Part shown: one piece after another, positions 51,969-61,630 of the stretch
How the letters are laid out: every line of letters begins with the position of its first letter
Position numbering within the stretch: the stretch's first letter is position 1
Assembly: GCF_018141105.1 (NCBI RefSeq)
Contig: NZ_CP054839.1
Span: forward strand, 806,001 to 870,000
Direction of reading: 5' to 3'
Source: Saccharopolyspora erythraea
GTDB lineage: Bacteria > Actinomycetota > Actinomycetes > Mycobacteriales > Pseudonocardiaceae
DNA: 64,000 nucleotides
Program-made: the position numbers and the translations under genes
The notes under the pieces: generated by a model
What the model saw: only the letters and a program-made list of their open reading frames with translations
Told to the model about the DNA's origin: nothing
The model's database searches: none

Positions 51969-52229
51969 GTGAAGCCGGGAATCCACCCCGCGTACGGGCC
52001 TGTCGTGTTCCGCGACCGCTCCACCGGCACGCAGTTCCTCACGAGGTCCACCGCGACCTCGCAGGAGCGCGTCGAGTGGTCCGACGGCAACTCGTACCCG
52101 TTGATCGTCGTCGACGTGACGTCCGCGTCGCACCCGTTCTGGACCGGTGGCCGCCAGGTGATGGACACCCAGGGGCGCGTGGAGAAGTTCCGGCGCCGCT
52201 ACGGCGACCGGGCAAGAGGAGGGCAGTGA
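51969..52229 (+). CDS. rpmE2: 50S ribosomal protein L31 type B (zinc-independent)
   Basis: 86 residues: [20 protein letters not shown], then TQFLTRST and the type B signature [19 protein letters not shown] with VEKFRRRYG. No Cys, unlike the type A CxxC form. AAGGAGGGAAACC precedes the GTG-ATG region. 25 bp after the Mrf-like gene; its stop overlaps the rpmF start. Type B L31 replaces type A under zinc limitation. Confidence 0.97.
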   Translation: MKPGIHPAYGPVVFRDRSTGTQFLTRSTATSQERVEWSDGNSYPLIVVDVTSASHPFWTGGRQVMDTQGRVEKFRRRYGDRARGGQ

Positions 52230-52381
52230 TGGCGGTTCCGAAGCGGAAGAAGTCGCGTAGCAACACACGGCACCGGCGTTCGCAGTGGAAGGCCGCCGCG
52301 CCGGACCTGGTGCCGATCGTGGTCGACGGGGAGCGGAGGCTGGTACCCCGCCCGCTCGTCCGCTACTTCCAGCAAGGTTGA
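52229..52381 (+). CDS. rpmF: 50S ribosomal protein L32, zinc-independent form
   Basis: 50 residues: [20 protein letters not shown], then [30 protein letters not shown]. The C+ form carries four Cys in the second half; here they are replaced by a VDGERRL-type sequence. The ATG overlaps the L31 stop (TGATG). Last gene of the rightward zinc-starvation unit, followed by a hairpin. Confidence 0.96.
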   Translation: MAVPKRKKSRSNTRHRRSQWKAAAPDLVPIVVDGERRLVPRPLVRYFQQG

Positions 52382-52391
52382 GGTCCAGTCG

Positions 52392-52436
52392 GCCCGGCCC
52401 GGTCGTGCGGTCCCCAGGTCCGCGACCGGGCCGGGC
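52392..52436 (+). terminator. Terminator after rpmF
   Basis: GCCCGGCCCGGTCG (52392-52405) pairs perfectly over 14 bp with CGACCGGGCCGGGC (52423-52436). It begins 11 bp after the stop codon. Confidence 0.85.
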
Positions 52437-52826
52437 TCGGTGCCGTTCACGGGGGCCACACGGATGGCGGAAGTGCCGTGTGACTTGTCCCACTCGGGGT
52501 TTTTGTCGCGAAAGCGCTGTTTCTAACGGTATGTGTGCACGCGTCGCTTGATCGAGTAAGAGGCTGCGCGAACCCGATGTACCCGGCGCGAACTCGCGGT
52601 CTCGCGCCATGATCCGCGCCCTGCCGCCGCAGGCCGCTCGTCCGTTCATCGCTCCGCGCTGGTCGGACGCCATTCCCGTAAGCGGTTCGCATTGGCGTGC
52701 CGATCCCGTCGGCGATTCCGGCGCCGGAACCCGAAACGTTCCCCGGCTTCGACCGGGTTCGCCGAAGGCGTTCATGATCACCGAGGGTGTTGACGAATCG
52801 TGGCGCGATTTCCACTCGATCGCGAC
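52437..52826. other. Non-coding spacer, less GC-rich
   Basis: 390 bp with frames showing no codon bias and no recognisable products. It contains an AT-rich patch (GGGGTTTTTGTCGCGAAAGCG and TGTTTCTAACGGTATGTG, 52496-52534) that could be a promoter or part of an untranslated leader. Confidence 0.5.
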
Positions 52827-52856
52827 TTGGTTCAGGTGTTCGGGTCCGAATATGCT
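52827..52856 (+). promoter_or_regulatory. Candidate promoter of the PEP-mutase-family gene
   Basis: TTGGTT (52827-52832) and TATGCT (52851-52856) are separated by 18 bp, with the gene start 118 bp downstream. Found by eye only. Confidence 0.4.
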
Positions 52857-52973
52857 TGCGGTACCGGAGGGGTTCTCTCCGGATCGAATGCTCGCCCCCG
52901 TTTCGGGGGATTCTCACCCGGACTGGCATCCCAGGCCATCCGTTGCTCGTCGTGCTCAAATGTGAGGAACGCA

Positions 52974-53834
52974 ATGAACTACGGCACAGCGCTGCGAAAT
53001 GAAATCCGCTCCGACGGGATCACGCCGCTCATCGGCATCTACGACATGCATTCGGCGTCGGTCGCCGCACAGCACTACAACGGCCTGTTCGTTTCGGGCT
53101 TCGGCTTCGCCGCCTCCCACTACGGGCTGCCCGACATCGGCTTCATCGCCTGGTCCGACATCGTCGCGTTCGTGCAGCGGCTGCGGCTGGCGTTCCCCCG
53201 CACCCACCTGCTGGTGGACATCGACGACGGCTACGTCGACCCGGAGGTCGCCTGCCACGTCGTCGAGCACCTGGAGCGCATCGGTGCCTCCGGCGTGATC
53301 CTGGAGGACCAGCGCAGGCCGCGCCGCTGCGGCCACGTCGACGGCAAGCAGATCCTGCCGCTGGAGGACTACCTCGAGAAGCTGGAGATGGTGCTGGCGA
53401 CCCGCGAGGAGCTGGTCGTGGTCGCGCGCACCGACGCCGTCGAGGAGGACGAGATCCTGCGTCGCGCGGCCGCGCTGGCCGAGACCGACGCTGACGTGCT
53501 GCTCGTCGACGGCGTGCGCAGCGTCGAGTGGATCCGCAGAGTCCGCAGCGTGATCGGGGACAAGCCGCTGCTGTTCAACCAGATCGCGGGCGGGAAGTCG
53601 CCGCGGCTGTCGCTGCCGGAGCTCAGCGAGCTCGGCGTCGACGTCGCCATCTACAGCACGCCGTGCCTTTTCGCGGCGCAGGCCGCGATCGACACCGCGC
53701 TGGCGGAACTGCGCGCCAATGACGGAAGGCTGCCGGAAACGACCGGTGGCGCGGTCGGTGTCGCGTCGTCGCTGGAACTGCTGTCGCAGAACATCAGCAG
53801 GCACCACGAGAAGCCGGTGCGAATGAGCGTCTGA
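52974..53834 (+). CDS. Isocitrate lyase/PEP mutase superfamily enzyme
   Basis: 286 residues from ATG 52974 after GAGGAA; the open frame upstream is non-coding. TIM-barrel family marks: IYDMHSASVAAQHYNGLFVSGFG near the start, a Mg-binding DIDDGYVDPEVA, EDQRRPRRCGH (the EDQxxPKRCGH loop of methylisocitrate lyase/PEP mutase relatives) and VVARTDAVEEDEIL. The catalytic Cys of isocitrate lyases (KKCGH) appears here as RRCGH. C-C lyase and phosphonopyruvate-type chemistry are both possible; no phosphonopyruvate decarboxylase or other phosphonate gene is nearby. The next gene is a membrane transporter 77 bp downstream, so an organic acid is a reasonable substrate guess. Confidence 0.85.
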   Translation: MNYGTALRNEIRSDGITPLIGIYDMHSASVAAQHYNGLFVSGFGFAASHYGLPDIGFIAWSDIVAFVQRLRLAFPRTHLLVDIDDGYVDPEVACHVVEHLERIGASGVILEDQRRPRRCGHVDGKQILPLEDYLEKLEMVLATREELVVVARTDAVEEDEILRRAAALAETDADVLLVDGVRSVEWIRRVRSVIGDKPLLFNQIAGGKSPRLSLPELSELGVDVAIYSTPCLFAAQAAIDTALAELRANDGRLPETTGGAVGVASSLELLSQNISRHHEKPVRMSV

Positions 53835-53911
53835 CGATGTGGCCGCCGTGCGCGGCCACATCCTTATTTCGCAGCCCGGATGAATTCGGCTCGGCTCCGA
53901 AAGGAAATCAC

Positions 53912-54922
53912 TTGGCCAACATTCCGGCCCTGCTCGCGCGAATTCGCGTCGACCCATACGTGCTGGCCATTCTGGCGACCGCCGGGACGGCTGCGTTCCT
54001 GCCCGTGCACGGAATCGCCGCGGCCGGACTGGAGCGCGCGATCACCGTGGCGATCGCACTTCTCTTCTTCGTCTACGGCGCCCGGCTGTCGACGAAGGAG
54101 GCGCTCGACGGAGCGCGCAACTGGCGAATGCACCTGCTCATCCTGGGAATCACGTTCGTGCTGTTCCCGCTGTTCGGGCTGCTGTGCGGGCTGCTGGTGC
54201 CGACTGTGCTGACGCCCGAGCTCTACGTCGGCATGGCGTTCCTGTGCGCGCTGCCGTCGACGGTGCAGTCCTCGATCGCGTTCACCTCGCTGGCCAGGGG
54301 CAACGTCGCGGCCGCGATCTGCGCGTCGTCGTTCTCCAACGTCCTGGGCGTGCTGCTGGCGCCGCTGCTGGTCAGCATGCTGGTCACGACCAGGGGCGGG
54401 GCGCTGTCGACCGACGCCGTCCGCGACATCGTGCTGCTCCTGCTGGTGCCGTTCGTGCTCGGACAGCTCTCCCGCCGATGGGTGGGGGAGTGGGTGCGGC
54501 GGCACAAGCGCGGCCTCGGCCTGCTCGAACGGGGCGTGATCCTGATGGCCGTCTACGCGGCGTTCAGCACGGGCACCGTCTCCGGCATCTGGCACCAGCT
54601 CACGCTCCCGCGCATCGGGATGCTGCTGCTGGTCGACGCCGCCCTGCTCGCGAGCGTGCTGGCGCTGTCGTCGCTGCTGGCGCGATCGATGGGGTTCGGA
54701 CGCGCGGACCAGGTGCCGATCGTCTTCTGCGGGTCGCAGAAGAGCCTGGCCACCGGCCTGCCGATGGCCACGGTCCTGCTGACCGGGCAGAGCGTCGGAC
54801 TCGGCGTGCTGCCGCTGATGCTCTACCACCAGATGCAGCTGATCACCTGCGCCTGGCTGGCCAGGAGGTTCGCCGGCCGGGAGCTCACGGCGGCACCGGA
54901 GCCGAAGCAGATCCGGGCCTGA
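53912..54922 (+). CDS. Bile acid:sodium symporter-like (SBF/YfeH) transporter
   Basis: 336 residues from TTG 53912, which follows GAAAGGAAA; the frame is open from 53837. About ten hydrophobic segments, including ITVAIALLFFVYGARLS, LLILGITFVLFPLFGLLCGLL, the conserved FLCALPSTVQSSIAFTSLARGNVAAAICASSFSN region with Asn/Thr-rich crossover, and VPIVFCGSQKSLATGLPM. This is the SBF-like branch of the BASS fold, sodium-coupled uptake or efflux of organic anions. Likely co-transcribed with the PEP-mutase-family gene. Confidence 0.9.
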   Translation: MANIPALLARIRVDPYVLAILATAGTAAFLPVHGIAAAGLERAITVAIALLFFVYGARLSTKEALDGARNWRMHLLILGITFVLFPLFGLLCGLLVPTVLTPELYVGMAFLCALPSTVQSSIAFTSLARGNVAAAICASSFSNVLGVLLAPLLVSMLVTTRGGALSTDAVRDIVLLLLVPFVLGQLSRRWVGEWVRRHKRGLGLLERGVILMAVYAAFSTGTVSGIWHQLTLPRIGMLLLVDAALLASVLALSSLLARSMGFGRADQVPIVFCGSQKSLATGLPMATVLLTGQSVGLGVLPLMLYHQMQLITCAWLARRFAGRELTAAPEPKQIRA

Positions 54923-54947
54923 CCACACGAGGAAGGACAAAGCACCG

Positions 54948-55175
54948 ATGCGCATCACGCGCAGGATCCTGACCCCGCTGGCCCTGGCCGCGACGGTCGC
55001 CGGCCTGTCGGCGCCGGCAGGCAACGCCAGCGAGGGCTACACCTCCGGAGGGCTCACCGTCCTCCGCGTCGAGGACAGCATCCTCGAGGTCGACAGGTCG
55101 CTGAACTTCAACCAGGGTTCCGGCGACACCGGCAGCGACGTCATAGAGGGATCAGGTCCCGTCAGCGGCGACTAG
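54948..55175 (+). CDS. Small secreted peptide of unknown function
   Basis: 75 residues. [28 protein letters not shown] is a Sec signal peptide with an AxA-type cleavage site. The predicted mature part is about 47 residues, acidic and free of Cys ([20 protein letters not shown] ... [17 protein letters not shown]). ATG follows GAGGAAGGAC at good spacing, 25 bp after the transporter stop, so it probably ends the same operon. No family recognised. Confidence 0.75.
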   Translation: MRITRRILTPLALAATVAGLSAPAGNASEGYTSGGLTVLRVEDSILEVDRSLNFNQGSGDTGSDVIEGSGPVSGD

Positions 55176-55213
55176 CCGATCGCTCGCCGGGAGCAACGCA
55201 CGGCATCGAACCA

Positions 55214-55246
55214 GGTCCGCCGGACGCCACGGGTGTCCGGCGGACC
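55214..55246 (+). terminator. Terminator after the secreted-peptide gene
   Basis: GGTCCGCCGGAC (55214-55225) and GTCCGGCGGACC (55235-55246) form a perfect 12-bp stem with a 9-nt loop, 38 bp after the stop codon and before the mprA promoter region. Confidence 0.85.
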
Positions 55247-55308
55247 GCTATGCGCAGGTGGAGACGGTTGTCACATGCGCAGGTCGCGGGGCCCTCGACC
55301 GGGGCGGC

Positions 55309-55328
55309 TTCTCAGGTCCTTCTCAGGG
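55309..55328 (+). promoter_or_regulatory. MprA-box-like CTCAG direct repeat upstream of mprA
   Basis: TTCTCAGG occurs twice, with CTCAG at 55311 and 55322, exactly 11 bp (one helical turn) apart. It lies 22-38 bp before the mprA ATG. MprA in mycobacteria is known to bind two loosely conserved 8-bp direct repeats and to autoregulate. The same arrangement is found before the protease gene at 59754/59765. Confidence 0.65.
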
Positions 55329-55348
55329 CGTCGGGTAACACTGTGCTC

Positions 55349-56044
55349 ATGCGCATCCTCGTCGTCGACGACGACCGCGCCGTGCGCGAGTCCCTCAGGC
55401 GGTCGTTGCAGTTCAACGGTTACCAGGTCGAGCTCGCCGCGGACGGTCAGCAGGCACTCGACTGGCTCGCGGCCCAGCGGCCCGACGCCATGGTTCTCGA
55501 CGTCATGATGCCCAGGGTGGACGGGCTGGAGGTCGCGCGCCGGCTCCGCAGCACCGGCGACGACCTGCCCATACTCGTGCTCACCGCCCGCGACGCGGTC
55601 TCCGACCGGGTCGCCGGCCTCGACGCGGGTGCCGACGACTACCTGCCCAAGCCGTTCGCCCTGGAGGAGCTCCTCGCCCGCCTGCGCGCCCTCCTGCGCC
55701 GCGCGTCGCCGGCGGACGTCGACCGCGAGGACCGCCCGGAGCCGCTGCGCTTCTCCGACCTCGAGCTGGACCCGGGCACCCGGGAGGTCCGCCGCGGCGA
55801 GCGCCCGATCAGCCTCACCCGGACCGAGTTCGCGCTGCTGGAACTGCTGATGGCGCACCCGAAGCAGGTGCTTACCCGCAGCAGGCTCCTGGAGGACGTC
55901 TGGGGCTACGACTTCCCGACCTCCGGCAACGCCCTCGAGGTCTACGTCGGATACCTGCGTCGCAAGACCGAGGCGGAAGGCGAGCCGCGGCTCATCCACA
56001 CCGTGCGCGGTGTCGGCTACGTCCTGCGGGAGACGCCTCCGTGA
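55349..56044 (+). CDS. mprA: OmpR-family response regulator, MprA type
   Basis: 231 residues from ATG 55349. Receiver domain: acidic pair DDD at 7-9, phosphoacceptor Asp51 in [11 protein letters not shown], Thr in VLTARDA and Lys in LPKPF. The DNA-binding winged helix includes [31 protein letters not shown] and the recognition part [14 protein letters not shown]. Its stop overlaps the kinase start (GTGA). Sequence and the neighbouring mprB-pepD-moaB2-like genes mark it as the MprA orthologue, a regulator of envelope stress in mycobacteria. Confidence 0.93.
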   Translation: MRILVVDDDRAVRESLRRSLQFNGYQVELAADGQQALDWLAAQRPDAMVLDVMMPRVDGLEVARRLRSTGDDLPILVLTARDAVSDRVAGLDAGADDYLPKPFALEELLARLRALLRRASPADVDREDRPEPLRFSDLELDPGTREVRRGERPISLTRTEFALLELLMAHPKQVLTRSRLLEDVWGYDFPTSGNALEVYVGYLRRKTEAEGEPRLIHTVRGVGYVLRETPP

Positions 56045-57525
56045 CGGTTCCCGCTCCACCACCCCCCGACCTCGTGGACGTCGGTCCGAGCACCGAGGGC
56101 GGCCGCTTTCAGCGGGTCTCGCTGCGGAACCGGGTCACCTGGCTGGCGGCGGTGTGCGTGGCGGGCGCGGTCGCGCTGGTCTCGATCGCCGCGTTCGTCA
56201 CGGTGCACGACAGCCTCTACTCGCAGGTCGACGAGAACCTGACGCAGCGCGCGGTGGAGGCGGCCGAAGGCCCGCTGGTGCGGACTCCGGACCTCCAGCA
56301 GGTCCCGGTCGCCTTCTACGCGGCGGCCAACCTGAAGATCAGCGTGCTGTCGGCCAACGGCGCCGAGATGACGCCGAACCCGGGCGACCGGCCGCCGTCG
56401 AGCGGCCTGGAGCTGGCGGTGGCCAAGGGCCAGTTACCACAGTCGTTGCGCACCGACCAGCGCACCAACAGCCGCGTCGTCGCGGTGCCCGGCGGTCCGG
56501 GCGTGGCGCTGGTGATGTCGCAGTCGCTGCGCCCGACGCAGGCGACGCTGGCCCAGCTCAGCCTGGTCCTGGTCGTCATGGGCGGTGCGGGCATCCTGCT
56601 CGCCGCGGCGGCGGGGACGGCGGTGGCCAGGGCCGGGTTGCGGCCGGTGCAACGGCTGACCGCCGCGACCGAACGGGTCGCGCTCACCGGTGACCTGCGC
56701 CCCATCCCGGTCTCCGGCGACGACGAGCTGGCGCGGCTGACCACGAGCTTCAACCGGATGCTCGGTGCGCTGGCGGAGTCGCAGGAGCGGCAGCGGCGGC
56801 TGGTGGCCGACGCCGGGCACGAGCTGCGCACGCCGCTGACGTCGTTGCGGACCAACCTCGAACTGCTCATGGCCTCGGCCGAGCCGGGAGCGCCGACGCT
56901 GTCGGCGGAGGACCGCGAAGAGATGTTCGCCGACGTCCGCGCCCAGATCACCGAGCTGTCGTCGCTGGTCGGCGACCTCGTCGAGCTGGCGAGGGAGGAC
57001 ACGCCGCAGGCGGTCCACGAGCCGGTCGACCTGATGGAGGTCGTCGAGCGGGCCCTCAACCGCGCCCGGCGCCGGGCCGCGGGCGTGCGGTTCCAGGTGC
57101 GGCTGGAGCCGTGGCTGATGATGGGCGACGCGACCGCGCTGGAGCGCGCGGTGCTCAACCTGCTCGACAACGCGGCGAAGTGGAGCCCGGACGGCGAGAC
57201 GGTCCGCGTCGACCTGCACCCCGAGCACGGCTACGCCGATCAGCACGGGTACTCCGCGCAGCGCCCGGCCCAGCAGGGTTACGGCTACGCGGTCCTGGAG
57301 GTCGCCGACGCCGGCCCGGGAATCGCCCAGGGGGACCGCCCGCACGTGTTCGAGCGCTTCTACCGTTCGTCGGACGCGCGTCAGCTCCCCGGGTCGGGAC
57401 TGGGGCTCTCGATCGTCAAGCAGGTCGCGGAGCGGCACGGCGGCACTGTGTGGGCGGGTGAGGCCCCGGAGGGCGGCGCGTTGCTGAGCATGAGGCTCCC
57501 CGGCGGCACACCCGCCGGCGCGTGA
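56041..57525 (+). CDS. mprB: Sensor histidine kinase, MprB type
   Basis: 494 residues from GTG 56041, overlapping the mprA stop. Cytoplasmic N-tail, TM1 at about 33-54, extracytoplasmic sensor of ~120 residues, TM2 at about 172-193, HAMP, then the H box with His260 in [14 protein letters not shown] box [14 protein letters not shown]1 DAGPGIA and G2 [19 protein letters not shown] Gly/Tyr/Gln-rich insert ([20 protein letters not shown]) sits between the N and G1 boxes. Leu132 is encoded by the rare TTA codon (56434-56436). Confidence 0.93.
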   Translation: MTVPAPPPPDLVDVGPSTEGGRFQRVSLRNRVTWLAAVCVAGAVALVSIAAFVTVHDSLYSQVDENLTQRAVEAAEGPLVRTPDLQQVPVAFYAAANLKISVLSANGAEMTPNPGDRPPSSGLELAVAKGQLPQSLRTDQRTNSRVVAVPGGPGVALVMSQSLRPTQATLAQLSLVLVVMGGAGILLAAAAGTAVARAGLRPVQRLTAATERVALTGDLRPIPVSGDDELARLTTSFNRMLGALAESQERQRRLVADAGHELRTPLTSLRTNLELLMASAEPGAPTLSAEDREEMFADVRAQITELSSLVGDLVELAREDTPQAVHEPVDLMEVVERALNRARRRAAGVRFQVRLEPWLMMGDATALERAVLNLLDNAAKWSPDGETVRVDLHPEHGYADQHGYSAQRPAQQGYGYAVLEVADAGPGIAQGDRPHVFERFYRSSDARQLPGSGLGLSIVKQVAERHGGTVWAGEAPEGGALLSMRLPGGTPAGA

Positions 57526-57637
57526 CCGGCGGCGCCCCGCCGCGGCAAAACAAACAGCACTGAACACAGATGGGTGGATCTTGCCAAGCGCAGGCCGGAT
57601 TCCACACGACTGCGCGTACCGGTAGTGTTGGTTCGTG

Positions 57638-57655
57638 TTGACTTGATGTGTCAAG
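57638..57655 (+). promoter_or_regulatory. Palindromic operator/promoter candidate before the DeoR gene
   Basis: TTGACTTGATGTGTCAAG contains nested inverted repeats: CTTGA-TGTG-TCAAG (57642-57655) and TTGAC...GTCAA (57638-57654). TTGACT could also act as a -35 box. It lies 53 bp before the GTG at 57708. An autoregulatory DeoR site is the likely meaning. Confidence 0.6.
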
Positions 57656-57707
57656 TTCGCGGGGGAGTCGACGGAGGGGCCGCGAGCCCTTCGGACGGGA
57701 CGGTTCA

Positions 57708-58483
57708 GTGCTCGCACGGCAACGCCAGGAAGTGATCCTCAACGAGGTCCGCAGGACCGGCGCGGTGCAGGTCAGCGCCCTGGTCCTGCAGCTCGGGGTC
57801 TCCGACATGACCATCCGGCGCGACCTCGACGCGCTGGCCAGGCGCGGGCTGGTGGAGAAGGTCTACGGCGGTGCGACGTCGATGGTCGGCCGCAGCACCG
57901 ACGAGCCGGGCTTCGAGGCCAAGTCGGTGCGCCAGCTCGCGGAGAAGGAGGCCATCGCGAAGCTGGCCGCCGAGCAGGTCCGCCCGGGCACCGCGATCGG
58001 CCTCTCGGCCGGGACGACCACCTGGACCCTGGCGCGCCACCTCGACGACGTGGCCGACCTGACCGTGGTCACCAACTCGATCCGGGTGGCCGACGCGCTC
58101 CAGCAGCGCGGCCGCACCGACCGGACGGTGGTGCTCACGGGCGGGGTGCGCACCCCGTCGGACGCGCTGGTCGGGCCGGTCGCGGTGCAGTCGCTGCGCT
58201 CCCTGCACCTGGACCTGGTGTTCCTGGGCGTGCACGGCATCGCCGCCCGCGCCGGGTTCACCACGCCCAACCTCAACGAGAGCGAGACGAACCGGGCGCT
58301 GGCCGAGGCCGCGAACCGGCTGGTGGTCGTGGCCGACCACTCCAAGTGGTCGACCGTCGGCATCTCCACCATCGTCGACCTGCACGAGGTGGACCTGCTG
58401 ATCAGCGACGACGGGCTGCCGCAGGAGGCGCGGCAGGTGCTGTCGGAGAACGTTCCCGAGCTGGTGCTGGCGGAGGTGCCCCG

Positions 58484-58487
<4 letters not shown>
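57708..58487 (+). CDS. DeoR-family transcriptional regulator
   Basis: 259 residues from GTG 57708 (VLARQRQEVILNEVRR); an in-frame GTG at 57648 lies inside the palindrome and is less likely. N-terminal helix-turn-helix of the DeoR type: QVSALVLQLGVSDMTIRRDLDALARRGLVEKVYGGAT. C-terminal sugar-phosphate sensor domain: GLSAGTTTWTLARHL, VVTNSIRVADAL, VVLTGG, VFLGVHGIAARAGFTTPN, VVADHSKWS. Its stop overlaps the galT start (ATGA), so it most likely controls galT in response to a phosphorylated sugar. Confidence 0.93.
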
Positions 58488-59563
<1,076 letters not shown>

Positions 59564-59604
59564 GCTGCGCCACGCCCGGGTGCGTGGCCGCCGTGGGGCA
59601 GCGT

Positions 59605-59697
59605 TGATCGCCGTGGGGTCGGTGGTGGTGATCGTCGCGGGCGCAGTGGTGATCAACGCGGGTCGGTGGCGGGTGATCGCCGTTGGCCGGTGGCGGT
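59605..59697. repeat. Four imperfect 21-24-bp tandem repeats starting TGATC
   Basis: Units start at 59605, 59629, 59650 and 59674, each TGATCxxCGYxGGxxSGGTGG-like. They fill most of the 228-bp spacer between galT and the protease gene. Lower regularity than the GGTTCCC array. Confidence 0.65.
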
Positions 59698-59751
59698 ATG
59701 GCGATATGACGTAGCGCACGTCGGCGCATTCCCGGGTCGCTCCACAGCCTG

Positions 59752-59771
59752 ATCTCAGGCACTTCTCAGCT
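59752..59771 (+). promoter_or_regulatory. MprA-box-like CTCAG direct repeat upstream of pepD
   Basis: CTCAG at 59754 and 59765, again 11 bp apart (TCTCAGGCACTTCTCAGC), 23-38 bp before the protease ATG. Spacing and core match the site before mprA, which supports control of the protease by MprA. Confidence 0.65.
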
Positions 59772-59791
59772 CCGTGCAGGAGAGTGGGGAC

Positions 59792-61630
59792 ATGACCGAC
59801 CAGGCCCCGCGTTCCTCCGGCGAGCCACCGGAGGAGCCGCAATCGCAGGCAGGAGCCCCGGCCGAGGGCACGCCCGGCGAAGCGCCGCACGTCCCGGAGG
59901 GGACGTCGCACGCCGGAGCGCCGCCGAGGTCGGGCCAGCAGCCCCAGCACTCGCCGGAGCAGCCGTCGCAGCCGGGTGACGTCTCGCAGCAGGGTGGCGT
60001 CTCGCAGCAGCCGGGCGAGCAGGCGCCGCAGGCGTCTGGACTGCAGCAGTCCGGGGCGCCGCAGCCCGGGGCGCCGCAGCCGTCGACCGGGGAAGTGCAG
60101 TCCGGGGTGCCGCAGTCCGGACAGCCGCAGCCGTCGTCTGGGGAGCACGGTGCGCCCGCCGGGCAGCCGACCGACCAGGTGGGCCAGTCGGCCGGCCAGG
60201 CGACGCAAGGCGCTGCCCAGCCGCCCTGGCAGCCGTCCGCGCCAGGCCAGGGCGCGCAGGCCGAGCAGTGGTCGCAGGCGGGACAGCCCTTCGGCGCCCA
60301 GGGAGCCGGTGCGCAGCAGTACCCGGGCCAGCAGCCCCACGCGCAGCCGCAGGGCCAGGGGAGCCCCGGGCAGGGCAGCCACCCCGGCCAGGGCTACCCC
60401 GGTCAGAGCCATCACCCGGGTCAGAGCCACCAGCCGGGTCAGGGGGAGCACACCGCGCACTACGCCGGCCAGTACCCGCCGGGCACCGCGTGGCAGCAGT
60501 CCAGCGGTTTCCACCCGATGAACCCGGTCGACACCCACCGCGGCAACGAACGCTCCAGCCGCAACCGGGCCCTCGTCGGCGTCGTCGCGCTGGCGCTGGT
60601 TGCCGGACTGGTCGGTGGCGGGGTCGGCGGCGTCGTCGGGTTCCAGCTCGGCGGCGGCAACCGTCCCGGTCCCACCGCTCTGGACCAGCCGCGCCCGGCG
60701 CGCAGCGCGAGCACCGCGCCCGCCGGTTCGGTGCAGCAGGTCGCCGAGAAGGTGCTGCCCACCGTCGTCCAGCTGCAGGTGCAGAGCTCGCAGGGTTCCG
60801 GCGAGGGTTCGGGCATCGTGCTGAGCCCCGACGGCTACATCCTGACCAACAACCACGTCGCCGAAGGCGCGCGCAGCGGGCGCATGACCGCCCTGTTCCA
60901 CGACAACCGCACCGCGTCGGTGACCGTCGTCGGCACCGACCCGAACTCCGACCTCGCGGTGATCAAGGCCGACATCCAGGGCCTCACCCCGGCGTCGCTG
61001 GGGCGCTCCGACGATCTCCCGGTCGGCGCTCCGGTGGTCGCGGTCGGCTCGCCGTTCGGGCTTTCCGGCACGGTCACCAGCGGGATCATCAGCGCCAAGG
61101 ACCGGCCGGTGCGCGCGGGCGGCGAGTCGGGCAGCCAGTCGAGCGTGCTGAACGCGCTGCAGACCGACGCCGCGATCAACCCCGGCAACTCCGGTGGGCC
61201 GCTGGTCGACATGGACGGCAACGTGGTCGGCATCAACTCGGCGATCTACAGCCCCGGCTCCGGCCAGGAGCAGGCCGGTTCGGTCGGGCTCGGCTTCGCC
61301 ATCCCGATCGACCAGGCCCAGCGCACGTCCAAGGAGCTCGTGGAGACCGGGTCGGCGACCCAGACCACGCTTGGAGTGCGGATCACCCCCGCCGAGCGGC
61401 CCGGCGCCGTGGTCGTCGAGGTCGTGCCCGGCGGCGCTGCCGAGGCCGCGGGCATCCGGCCCGACGAGGTGATCACCAAGCTCGGCGACCGGGCGATCCA
61501 GGACCCGGACGAGCTGATCGCCGCGGTCCGCTCGCACGCACCCGGTGAGCAGGTGCAGTTGACGACCACCGACCGAGCCGGCGGTGGCGAACGCACGGTC
61601 ACGGTCACCCTGGCAGGGGAGAAGGGGTGA
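59792..61630 (+). CDS. pepD: Membrane-anchored HtrA/PepD-type serine protease with PDZ domain
   Basis: 612 residues from ATG 59792 (AGGAGAG ribosome site). The first ~250 residues are a cytoplasmic, disordered Gln/Pro/Gly/Ser-rich tail with many SQPG/GQGS/QPG repeats. One membrane segment lies at about 260-285 (ALVALVAGLVGGGVGG-like). The trypsin-like domain follows: His355 in NNHVAEG, Asp387 in NSDLAVIK, Ser467 in GNSGGP. A PDZ domain ends the protein (LGVRITPAERPGAVVVEVVPGGAAEAAGI). Periplasmic-side quality control of misfolded proteins; in M. tuberculosis PepD is under MprAB. The neighbouring moaB2-like gene completes that locus. Confidence 0.93.
   Translation: MTDQAPRSSGEPPEEPQSQAGAPAEGTPGEAPHVPEGTSHAGAPPRSGQQPQHSPEQPSQPGDVSQQGGVSQQPGEQAPQASGLQQSGAPQPGAPQPSTGEVQSGVPQSGQPQPSSGEHGAPAGQPTDQVGQSAGQATQGAAQPPWQPSAPGQGAQAEQWSQAGQPFGAQGAGAQQYPGQQPHAQPQGQGSPGQGSHPGQGYPGQSHHPGQSHQPGQGEHTAHYAGQYPPGTAWQQSSGFHPMNPVDTHRGNERSSRNRALVGVVALALVAGLVGGGVGGVVGFQLGGGNRPGPTALDQPRPARSASTAPAGSVQQVAEKVLPTVVQLQVQSSQGSGEGSGIVLSPDGYILTNNHVAEGARSGRMTALFHDNRTASVTVVGTDPNSDLAVIKADIQGLTPASLGRSDDLPVGAPVVAVGSPFGLSGTVTSGIISAKDRPVRAGGESGSQSSVLNALQTDAAINPGNSGGPLVDMDGNVVGINSAIYSPGSGQEQAGSVGLGFAIPIDQAQRTSKELVETGSATQTTLGVRITPAERPGAVVVEVVPGGAAEAAGIRPDEVITKLGDRAIQDPDELIAAVRSHAPGEQVQLTTTDRAGGGERTVTVTLAGEKG

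Noticed and set aside
52609-52965. 118-residue frame before the PEP-mutase-family gene
   Set aside because: Third-codon GC is low, there is no ribosome site, and it ends just before the real start; it probably lies in the leader or promoter region.
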